DNA of 64,000 nucleotides. Source: Silvibacterium acidisoli. Lineage in GTDB: Bacteria; Acidobacteriota; Terriglobia; Terriglobales; Acidobacteriaceae. Shown piece by piece: positions 8,210-16,309 of this stretch. The first letter of the stretch is position 1. Every line of letters begins with the position of its first letter. The stretch lies in assembly GCA_022870745.1 (NCBI GenBank), contig CP085323.1, positions 5,084,001-5,148,000 of the forward strand, written 5' to 3'. The notes below the pieces were generated by a model. The model was not told where the DNA came from. It did not search any database and was given only the letters and a program-made list of their open reading frames with translations. Both the position numbers and the translations under genes were made by a program.

Positions 8210-8298
8210 GCTGTTCTCTCCTTAATTCGATGGTATTGAGCGACTTTGCTTCAGCCATTGCTGGTAACACCAGAATGGCCCCCGTTGCTGCGCTGGCA

Positions 8299-9195
8299 TT
8301 ATGCTCCCGCTGGTGTCAGCAGATCGGCAAGGCCGATGTTTCGCAGAAACTCGATGCGAATCCTGTCAGCAACAGCGTTGACCACCTCGGCTCCGTCCTG
8401 CGAGGGATCAATATGGACACGGAAAGGGCGCTTGCCAAAGGGTGCATCTACGACGGCGACAATGGCTTTCGCTACCTCAGCAACGTCGGCATCTGGAGGC
8501 GATAGGCGCGTAAATCCCTTCAGGATGTCCTCTTCAATGCCTTTGTATGGCCCGTGAGCATACTCTTCGGCCCGTGTCTGATCTTCCGGATGGCCTGCAT
8601 GGGCGAAGTGATTGGTGCCGCTCGTAAACGCGCCAGGGACGACAATACTGGTTTCGATTCCCCAACGTGAGAGTTCAGCGGCGTATGTGACTGCCAGTGA
8701 ATCCATTCCTGCTTTTGCAGCAAAATAAGGCCCTAAGTATGGCGGCGTACCGCCACGGGTGCTTGTACTACCCACCCATAGAATCAAGCCCTTCTTTTGC
8801 GCTCGCAAATGAGGGAGCGCCGCCCGATTTACCCGTTGCGTGCTCAGTACATTTACATCGTAGAGTTCGGCAAGCTGCTCGGGAGTGAATGCCTCCAAAG
8901 GTCCGAAAACCATGTGGCCCGCATTATGGATAACAACGTCCAGGTGTCGATGGTTTTCGATGATCGTCCCAATCGCCGAATCCACAGATGTCTGAGACGA
9001 AACATCCATTTCAAGAGGGTGCAGGTCTACGCTATTGTCGTTTGCAAATGTTTTTGCCGCATCTGCCTGTGCTGCATTACGGCTGCCAATGTCACGCATA
9101 CCGGCATAAACGACATGCCCGGCAGTAGCCAATGCTCGCGCTGCGAGAGCACCAAAACCACTGGATGCCCCGGTAATCACAACTATGTTCTGCAT
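8299..9195 (-). CDS. SDR-family oxidoreductase
   Basis: A 298-residue classical short-chain dehydrogenase. It has the TGASSGFG nucleotide-binding glycine motif at residues 7-14, HNAGHMVFG, the catalytic Ser in WVGSTSTRGG and YLGPYFAAKAG with the YxxxK pair. The ATG at 9195 is supported by GAAGGGA upstream; a longer reading from 9231 is not. It probably reduces or oxidises a small carbonyl or alcohol using NADP(H). It lies between the hydrolase and a truncated second SDR in ICE cargo and may be co-transcribed with them. Confidence 0.88.
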   Translation of the reverse strand: MQNIVVITGASSGFGALAARALATAGHVVYAGMRDIGSRNAAQADAAKTFANDNSVDLHPLEMDVSSQTSVDSAIGTIIENHRHLDVVIHNAGHMVFGPLEAFTPEQLAELYDVNVLSTQRVNRAALPHLRAQKKGLILWVGSTSTRGGTPPYLGPYFAAKAGMDSLAVTYAAELSRWGIETSIVVPGAFTSGTNHFAHAGHPEDQTRAEEYAHGPYKGIEEDILKGFTRLSPPDADVAEVAKAIVAVVDAPFGKRPFRVHIDPSQDGAEVVNAVADRIRIEFLRNIGLADLLTPAGA

Positions 9196-9263
9196 AGAAG
9201 TCCCTTCCCGTCCGAGAAATATCCTTGGCAATTTCTAAAGTGATGAAATGGGAGAACAGTTGG

Positions 9264-9758
9264 CTATGCGAAACCGCCGTTCGCACGAATGACCTGCCCG
9301 TTTATCCATGCTCCATCTGGACCGGCCAGGAAGGAGACTACTCGCGCGATGTCTTCGGGCTGACCAAGGCGCTCCAATGGAGCCAACTTGGAGAGTTGGT
9401 CTATCTGTTCCTGACTCTTGCCTTTCAAAAAGAGGTCCGTGCCGGTAGGCCCGGGGGCGACCGCATTGACCGTCACTTTACGTCCCCGCAACTCGTTGGT
9501 CAGGACGTGGACAAGCCCTTCTACACCGGCTTTTGACGCGATGTACGGACCATACGTCGGAAAGTTCTTGGCGAGAACACTGCTGGATAGTGCAATGATC
9601 CGTCCGCCCTCAGAGATATGGGAAACAGTCTCTGCGAGAACAACGAAGGCCCCACGGAGGTTTGTATGAATGACCGAGTCGAAGGCTTCGATATGGTCTT
9701 CGCCAATAGTAGCGAGGGGCATGATCCCGGCATTATGGACAACAACATCAATGGATGC
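9264..9758 (-). pseudogene. SDR-family gene, N-terminal third deleted
   Basis: The minus strand reads IDVVVHNAGIMPLATIGEDH and on through the YxxxK region (YGPYIASKAGVEG) to a normal SDR C-terminus (GAWINGQVIRANGGFA). The Rossmann glycine motif and first 80 or so residues are absent. The reading changes abruptly at about 9757-9760 into the interior of a group II intron reverse transcriptase. Both partners are truncated at the join, so this is a deletion or recombination junction, not a clean insertion. An internal ATG at 9722 could give a 152-residue fragment without cofactor site. Confidence 0.85.
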
Positions 9759-10642
9759 TCGACCACATACCCACAGATAAAGAGGTGCTGGCGAAGTGGC
9801 TGAAGGCGGGCTTCATCGAAAATCGAACGCTGTTTCCTACGGAGGCAGGTACCCCGCAGGGAGGGATCATCTCGCCCACGTTGGCGAACCTGACGCTGGA
9901 TGGGTTGGAGCGGCTACTTAAGGAGACCTTCCGCAGGAAGGAAATCCAAGGGAAACCCTACAACCCGAAGGTAAACTTCGTGCGTTATGCCGATGACTTC
10001 ATCATCACCGGTTGCTCGAAAGAGCTACTGGAAAATGAAGTCAAGCCACTGGTCGAACGATTCATGTCCGAACGGGGCTTGCAGCTCTCACCTGAGAAAA
10101 CCTGCATCACGCATATCGAACAGGGCTTCGACTTCCTGGGGCAGAACCTGCGCAGATATGGCGACAAGCTCCTGGTCACTCCATCCAAGAAGAACATGCA
10201 CGCCTTCCTGGAGAAAGTGCGTGGTGAGATTCGTTCGAATCGAACCTTGAAGCAGGAGTATCTGATTAGGCTGCTCAACCCGATCATCGGTGGTTGGGCA
10301 TACTATCACCGTCATATCGAGGCGGGTCATGCGTTTCGGAAAGTAAGAATGGCCATCTGGCACTCGCTCTGGCGATGGGCAACGCGAAGGCATCCGAACA
10401 AGCCCGGTACCTGGATCGTAGATCGGTACTGGGACTGCTCCGGACGCAAGTGGTACTTCGCTGTACTGGCTGGTTCTCACGCGCAACGATCGCGTTCGGA
10501 TGTGGTCCGGTTGGCTGATCCCACCGATATACCCATCCTGCGCTACGTAAAGGTGAAGTCGGACGCCAACCCGTTCGACCCGCACTGGCGCGGCTACTTC
10601 GAGTCTCGGAAGAGATTCAGGAAAAACAGCCGCCATCGCTGA
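9755..10642 (+). pseudogene. ltrA: Group II intron reverse transcriptase/maturase, 5'-truncated
   Basis: 295 residues remain. They hold the RT palm with TEAGTPQGGIISP, the catalytic VRYADDFIITG, and the maturase (domain X) region up to DPHWRGYFESRKR. The N-terminal RT motifs are gone. The C-terminal HNH endonuclease with its zinc cysteines, common in this subclass, is also absent: the frame ends at RHR just before the intron RNA tail. The ATG at 9755 is fortuitous at the junction. Confidence 0.88.
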
Positions 10643-10769
10643 TCCTGTGTGTTGTGTTCTACCGGCTCCGCTCACGCGGGGCTTTCCACGGCTTGAGCCG
10701 GATGACGGGAAACTGTCATGTCCGGTTCTTAGGGGAGGGAGCGGCAGCAATGCCGTTCCCTTACCCGAC
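9757..10769 (+). mobile_element. 3' remnant of a group II intron
   Basis: The remnant starts inside the reverse transcriptase and ends with intact-looking RNA domains V and VI. The intron 5' half (domains I-III, RT N-terminus) is missing, so it cannot splice or move by itself. It separates the truncated SDR from the helicase-nuclease gene and may mark where the defence cargo was joined to older metabolic cargo. Confidence 0.88.
10695..10769 (+). ncRNA. Group II intron domains V and VI
   Basis: Domain V is the 34-nt hairpin 10695-10728: GAGCCGGATG on one side, a GAAA tetraloop, and CATGTCCGGTTC on the other. Domain VI follows (10729-10769) as a GGGAGCGGCA/TGCCGTTCCC stem with an AC 3' end. 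These are the most conserved parts of the ribozyme, and they fix the intron 3' boundary. Confidence 0.8.
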
Positions 10770-10780
10770 CCCTTCCCGAT

Positions 10781-10839
10781 AGAAGGGTCTACTATCGGTT
10801 TCACTGAATTAGCCCTGCCAAATCGACAAGAACCCTTCT
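10781..10839. repeat. Short inverted repeat before the helicase gene
   Basis: AGAAGGGT (10781-10788) and ACCCTTCT (10832-10839) are perfect complements 43 bases apart, in the interval between the intron end and the helicase start. They may be chance or part of an original flanking structure. No clear promoter is seen. Confidence 0.25.
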
Positions 10840-10927
10840 TGTAAAAAGATCGAACTTTGGCACCGCGTTCTATGATGGAGAATCACAGAAATGCCCGTTT
10901 CAAGGTGCAGGACCAGAGCAAATCCCT

Positions 10928-13900
10928 ATGCCCGACGCTCGTACAGACAGAACTCAAATGGGAACAACGGTTGATCTCGCGCAGGCTGAACTGGTGCGGC
11001 GGGGACTGGAGAGCATTCGCCGACGTCTTCTCGACCTCACCAATCGGAACAAGCTAATTAGTTTCCGGCACGGGAGATCGTCTCTCAGAATTGTTGACGT
11101 TGATCTCGACTCCGTTTACCAGAGCCTTTTGGATGAAAAGAAGTTTCCGTTTGTTCCTGTGCCAGAACCGAGTAAAGAGTACGTTGCCGAGTTGGGCGAG
11201 AAGCCCACGGCCAAGGACTATGCCGAAGAGATCGGATGGTCTACCTCGTACGATCTGGCGAAAGCTACCGGACAAACGGAGTGTCTGCCTGTTCTGTTCT
11301 ATCAGGAAGATTTTGAAACTATCATCCGCAAGATTGGCACCAGTGCAAGAACAGCTATTGAAGAATCAGGTGCAAACATATTGCATCTTGTTTTCGGCTT
11401 TTTGGAATGGCGTGAGTCGGATGACTCTACACAAGTACGACAAGCGCCCCTTCTCGTAGTTCCTGTAAGCCTGACAACTCCAAAGGCGAAGGAAGAGGAT
11501 CGTTCGATTCGCCTACAGTACACCGGAGAGGATCTGACTACGAATCTTTCTCTTGTTGAAAAGCTGCGACGCGATTTTGGTTTGGAAATGCCTTATATCG
11601 AAGAGGATGAAACTCCCGAGCACTATTTCGAGCGGTTCGCTCCTATCCTAAAGCTGAAACAGGATTGGCGAATTTGCCGACAGGTCTCCCTCGCCCTCCT
11701 GAGCTTCGGCAAACTCCTGATGTATTTAGACCTAGATGCGGAGCGGTGGCCGACCGAAGTACCGCTGGAAAAGCATTCGAGACTGATCGATCTATTTTCT
11801 GGTAACACTCCCGAAGGTCTTTCCTTTGCAACCGAATTTGATATTGACCAAGAGGCGATCAAGGGAGATGTTCCCGCGCTCGTATGCGATGCCGATAGCT
11901 CGCAACATAGTGCATTGATTGATGCAGCGCGGGGCAAAAATCTCGTGATCGAAGGACCTCCGGGGACAGGTAAATCGCAGACGATTACAAACCTTATCGC
12001 AGCGTCGATTGGCAGCGGGAAGCGTGTTCTATTCGTGGCAGAGAAAATGGCGGCGTTAGAGGTCGTGAAGCGGCGTCTGGATAATTCTGGCTTGGGAGAT
12101 TTCTGCCTCGAACTGCACAGCCACAAGACAAGCAAGATTAGTTTGCTGAAGTCACTCGAAGATCGGATTCAGGCATCCCCAAGGTTCTCCGCTCCTACCA
12201 CGCTCGCCCAAAAACAGGGACTCCTGAACTACAAGCGGGAGGAACTTACCAAGTATGTTTCGCTCTTAAACACGCCTTACGGAGCAATCGGCAAAACGCC
12301 GTTCGAGCTGATTTGGCAACGTGATGCACTGCGGCAAGGAGTGCCGGAGTCTCTTCGAGATATAAACACTGTTTCCTTTCCCGAAGCATATAGCTGGGAT
12401 TATCGAGCACTGCATGAGCGCAAAGATATGGTATCGACCTATGCTGCCCATCTGCGCCGAATGTCTGAAGCAGGGGGAGTTGCCGAGAAAAAGGAAAATC
12501 CCTGGGGTTGGCTTCCCAATATTGAGTTGAGTCTCGCAGACCAAGAACGGTTGTTGACCGCTCTTCCCATTCTCAGTAGTCAATGCACCCGTCGTATCGC
12601 CCTCATCGAAGCTTTGAGCCGCACGTTTTCGCATATATCGGTGGATGTGAGCGAGTGGTTGGGAACTGTGAATCAATGGTTCGGCACGCCAACTGCGGTC
12701 GCCGAACACAAGATTGATGTTGGAGATTGGCTAACGGGTGTCGATCAATGGTCGGCTGACATACCGAATGAAAATGATTGCCACTATGATCTGCTAGGCA
12801 CGCTATCCGAACAGAAGCGATTCGCGGCAACAGAACATTTTTTAGGTGCGTGTGAACGGTATAATGCGCTTGTCTCTGCCCTGCCGGGTGACGACACACT
12901 GTTGGATAGCAGTATCCCCGTACAGTTTCAGAGCCAGGACGCAAAGTTGCGTGATCTTGGCATGTCTGACTATTCGATCGGTAGCCTGTTGGCGTTGGCT
13001 AAGGCACTCTCCGATTCCGAAAGGCACGTTACACGCGCCAAAAATGCAACCAGTGAATTGAGTCAGGCATTAGGAGTCCGATCATCTTTCACTTTAAGAT
13101 GCGTCACTGATTTGGTTGCTGCGCGTCAGCTATTGACGACAGCTCCCCTCCATCTGGCGCATCTGCGTGGTCCAGATTTTGCTAAAGACGGTTTAGCGCA
13201 TCTTCTGGAACTCGGACAAAAGGAATGCGCCTCGCTCGTGGCAGAGCGAGATAGCCTCTCCGAGCATTTCGTTATAGACAGTCAAACAAACTCTAGCGAA
13301 TTGTTAGAAGCTGCCACCACGTTAGACAACACTCCTTGGTACGGCAGACTAGGAAAGGCGTATCGCCATGCCGGGATGCTCTACAAGGCTCACTGCCATA
13401 CGAATGCAAAACGGACGCGTAGCCAAAAGGCAGCCTGCTTGCGATTGCTGGCACACAATCGCGCCAAGATTGATGTCTTTTCAAGCAAGGCCGAATATGC
13501 CGTGCCATTGGGAGAACACTTCTCTGGCTTGACGACATCTTGGAATGATCTCGTCGTCGTAACGAAGTGGCATGAGGAAGTGTTTGCCCGCCTGCCAGAG
13601 CATCAGGTCTTTGCCTCCGAGATTCGCTCTGCACTGTTGACGTTGCCAGCGACACGCTTGAGAAGCATACTCGGCGTCGCCAGCGGAAGCCTGCCGCTTC
13701 CGGAAGAGTTAGAGGATGCACTGAAGCTGCTTACAGACTTGCATTCTCGTGTTCCCAATCTCACGTTTGACCATGTAGATGCAGAAGTCGATGTGTTTCT
13801 CAAAGAAGTACGGTCTATCGTGTCGGTGGCTGCGGAATTGTTGGAGATTTTGAAACCGATTCAGCTTCCAGAGTCTACTGCCAGAACCGAAATTGTAGAG

Positions 13901-16003
13901 CTGTTCGATTCGGTTGTCGCGGCCCGTACCCTCCGTGACTCGCTCAACAATAATCAGGAGGCAAGGAACATTTTAGGGGACCACTATAAGGGTGTTGCAA
14001 CGTCTCCTGCTCCCATCACTCATGCGCTATCTATTGTTCGTGCCGTCGATGCGTCCAATCTGCCTCTGGAAGTTCGAGGTTGGCTACTGACAAATGAATT
14101 TCTGATAAGGCTTCAGTGGCTCCGAGACTGGATCAAAGATTTTGGTGACAATGGCAATTCTTTGTCGGCTGCCGAGCGGGAGGTAATAGCCGCACTTCAT
14201 TCGGAGATTCACTTTGCCAAGCGTACATCGATAACTGCTCTACAGAAAGCTGTAACCTCGATTGAACGCTGCCGAGACTCGCAGGCATTGCTCCCTATCT
14301 GGATTGATGCACAGCGTTCCGCAAAACACTTGCACATGGCAGGACTCGAATACTTGGTCACTTTATGCTTGAACGGGTCGCTTCAACATGAAGCCTTGGT
14401 AAGCACGTTTGAATATCTGTTCTGTGACACGCTTCTGCGACGGTTGTTCAGTGAACATCCCGACTTGTGGCGTCTCAGTGGAGTTTCGCATGAGGAAGCC
14501 CGTTCCCAGTTCGCATCTCTGGATCAGTCTGTCATCAACCTTAGTCAACTCGACTTAGCGTATCGCGCAAGTCGGCGTCCTATTCCGCCGGGTATACGCG
14601 GCTCCGTTGTTAAAGAAACGACGGAGTTTGCGTTGGTGCAACACGAGATTGCAAAGCAACGTGCCCACATTCCGATCCGGCAGTTGATGCTTCGGGCTGG
14701 GCGGGCTGTTCAAGGACTGAAACCCTGCTTCATGATGAGTCCGATGTCTGTTGCACAATTTCTGGCTCCAGGGCAGCTATCCTTTGACCTTATTGTGATG
14801 GATGAGGCATCGCAGCTTCGTCCTGAAGATGCTTTGGGCGCGGTTGCACGAGGTACGCAATTGGTTATCGTAGGGGACCCGAAGCAGCTTCCTCCCACGT
14901 CCTATTTTCAGCGAACCATTGACGATGAAGCAGAAGAGGAAGAGGACAAATCCGCAGTAGCGGAAGGCGAAAGCATACTTGATATTGCACTGAGTCGTTA
15001 TCAGCCGGTTCGCAGGCTGCGGTGGCACTACAGGTCGCAGCATCACAGCTTGATTGCGTTTTCCAACTCCGAGTTTTATGACGGTAATCTGGTTGTTTTT
15101 CCTTCGGCTTATCACGAACACAGCGACCTTGGAGTGAAGTATGTGGATGCGAAAGGGATCTATGAAAATCGTAGAAATCCCTTGGAAGCTGAACGTGTTG
15201 TGGATGCCATTTTGGAACACATTATGCTGTATCCCTCGGAATCGTTGGGCGTTGTAACCATGAATTTCGAGCAGCGTGAGCTGATTGAAGAACTGCTGGA
15301 CGCGAAGTTGAAGCAGGACTCATTCTCTAATGGATGGATAGAGACCAAAGAGGCCACTCCCGAACCGTTCTTCATCAAGAATCTGGAGAACGTCCAAGGG
15401 GATGAGCGCGACGTTATCTTTATCTCCGTAACGTATGGCCCGGATTCTCAGGGCAACTATTTTCAACGATTCTCCGGCATCAACAGTCAGAGCGGACAGC
15501 GCCGCTTGAACGTCCTGATTACCCGAGCGAAGAAACGAACAGTAGTATTCAGTTCGCTTGATCCAGACATGATCCGCTCAGAGCCGAGCACTCCCTGGGG
15601 AGTCCGTGCATTGAAGGGCTACATGCAATTTGCAAAAAATGGAATTTCAGCGAGACCGGAAATTTCGCCAGGTGCGGAACCATCGAACGAGCACGAAGCT
15701 GCCGTGGGAGCTGTCCTGAAAGCAGAAGGGTACGATGTTGTACCGCAAGTCGGTGTCAGTGGGTATTTCATCGATCTGGCGGTACGTCATCCCAAAAAGC
15801 CCGGAGCATTTTTACTTGGTATTGAGTTTGATGGGAAAAGCTACCATTCAGGACGATCTGCACGTGACCGGGATAGGTTACGTCAGATGACCCTAGAGAA
15901 CCAGGGTTGGAAGATACATCGGGTCTGGTCTACAGATTGGTTTAAGAACCGGGACGGAGAGATTGAGCGATTATTAAAACGTGTCCGCATGTTAGAGATA
16001 TAG
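10928..16003 (+). CDS. DUF4011 - SF1 helicase - Vsr-like nuclease (Hhe-type defence candidate)
   Basis: A 1691-residue protein. The N-terminus has the DUF4011 motif LLDLTNRNKLISFRH (residues about 36-50). The split helicase core has Walker A GPPGTGKS at about 343, Walker B VMDEAS at about 1290, VGDPKQLPP near 1315, WHYRSQH near 1365, VQGDERDVIFIS near 1490 and VLITRAKKR near 1528. These are Upf1-like SF1 motifs. The last 100 residues are a PD-(D/E)xK fold of the Vsr/MTES_1575 type (FIDLAV, then GIEFDGKSYHSG). This matches, from memory, the single-protein Hhe defence architecture of Gao and colleagues (2020). It is probably DNA- or RNA-directed. The start could also be the ATG at 10958; neither has a good ribosome site. 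Confidence 0.88.
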   Translation: MPDARTDRTQMGTTVDLAQAELVRRGLESIRRRLLDLTNRNKLISFRHGRSSLRIVDVDLDSVYQSLLDEKKFPFVPVPEPSKEYVAELGEKPTAKDYAEEIGWSTSYDLAKATGQTECLPVLFYQEDFETIIRKIGTSARTAIEESGANILHLVFGFLEWRESDDSTQVRQAPLLVVPVSLTTPKAKEEDRSIRLQYTGEDLTTNLSLVEKLRRDFGLEMPYIEEDETPEHYFERFAPILKLKQDWRICRQVSLALLSFGKLLMYLDLDAERWPTEVPLEKHSRLIDLFSGNTPEGLSFATEFDIDQEAIKGDVPALVCDADSSQHSALIDAARGKNLVIEGPPGTGKSQTITNLIAASIGSGKRVLFVAEKMAALEVVKRRLDNSGLGDFCLELHSHKTSKISLLKSLEDRIQASPRFSAPTTLAQKQGLLNYKREELTKYVSLLNTPYGAIGKTPFELIWQRDALRQGVPESLRDINTVSFPEAYSWDYRALHERKDMVSTYAAHLRRMSEAGGVAEKKENPWGWLPNIELSLADQERLLTALPILSSQCTRRIALIEALSRTFSHISVDVSEWLGTVNQWFGTPTAVAEHKIDVGDWLTGVDQWSADIPNENDCHYDLLGTLSEQKRFAATEHFLGACERYNALVSALPGDDTLLDSSIPVQFQSQDAKLRDLGMSDYSIGSLLALAKALSDSERHVTRAKNATSELSQALGVRSSFTLRCVTDLVAARQLLTTAPLHLAHLRGPDFAKDGLAHLLELGQKECASLVAERDSLSEHFVIDSQTNSSELLEAATTLDNTPWYGRLGKAYRHAGMLYKAHCHTNAKRTRSQKAACLRLLAHNRAKIDVFSSKAEYAVPLGEHFSGLTTSWNDLVVVTKWHEEVFARLPEHQVFASEIRSALLTLPATRLRSILGVASGSLPLPEELEDALKLLTDLHSRVPNLTFDHVDAEVDVFLKEVRSIVSVAAELLEILKPIQLPESTARTEIVELFDSVVAARTLRDSLNNNQEARNILGDHYKGVATSPAPITHALSIVRAVDASNLPLEVRGWLLTNEFLIRLQWLRDWIKDFGDNGNSLSAAEREVIAALHSEIHFAKRTSITALQKAVTSIERCRDSQALLPIWIDAQRSAKHLHMAGLEYLVTLCLNGSLQHEALVSTFEYLFCDTLLRRLFSEHPDLWRLSGVSHEEARSQFASLDQSVINLSQLDLAYRASRRPIPPGIRGSVVKETTEFALVQHEIAKQRAHIPIRQLMLRAGRAVQGLKPCFMMSPMSVAQFLAPGQLSFDLIVMDEASQLRPEDALGAVARGTQLVIVGDPKQLPPTSYFQRTIDDEAEEEEDKSAVAEGESILDIALSRYQPVRRLRWHYRSQHHSLIAFSNSEFYDGNLVVFPSAYHEHSDLGVKYVDAKGIYENRRNPLEAERVVDAILEHIMLYPSESLGVVTMNFEQRELIEELLDAKLKQDSFSNGWIETKEATPEPFFIKNLENVQGDERDVIFISVTYGPDSQGNYFQRFSGINSQSGQRRLNVLITRAKKRTVVFSSLDPDMIRSEPSTPWGVRALKGYMQFAKNGISARPEISPGAEPSNEHEAAVGAVLKAEGYDVVPQVGVSGYFIDLAVRHPKKPGAFLLGIEFDGKSYHSGRSARDRDRLRQMTLENQGWKIHRVWSTDWFKNRDGEIERLLKRVRMLEI

Positions 16004-16070
16004 TGATCGCAATGCACTGAAGCGGCTCTTACAATAGCAGCGGTGAGAGGAGAGTGCAGGGGAGGTCGCC

Positions 16071-16286
16071 ATGCTCATACTCGTTCCGTGGAAGCCGGTT
16101 GCCATCTTCGTCCTGGTTATGGCTGCGTTCATCATGTTCGGTTATTTCGCATCCGCTTTCATGCGGGGCCAGAATCCCTTTGCTGAAGACTGGAAAAATG
16201 CAAAGCAGATTATGGCTGGGCAATCCGTCACCCATGCAACTCCCACGCACAAGACGAAACGGGCTGCACTACACGCCGCACAATAA
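16071..16286 (+). CDS. Small single-pass membrane protein
   Basis: 71 residues with one hydrophobic segment (residues about 7-30, WKPVAIFVLVMAAFIMFGYF) and a basic C-terminus. GGGGAGG lies five bases before the ATG, an excellent ribosome site, which is why I accept so short a gene. It follows the helicase-nuclease gene on the same strand and converges on the relaxase gene. Function unknown; it could be part of the transfer region or accompany the helicase. Confidence 0.6.
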   Translation: MLILVPWKPVAIFVLVMAAFIMFGYFASAFMRGQNPFAEDWKNAKQIMAGQSVTHATPTHKTKRAALHAAQ

Positions 16287-16309
16287 CTTATGGTCGTCGG
16301 CTATCTTGC

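Noticed and set aside
10294-10844. Group II intron 3' region read as protein-coding on plus and minus strands
   Set aside because: Domain V/VI RNA structure explains this stretch.
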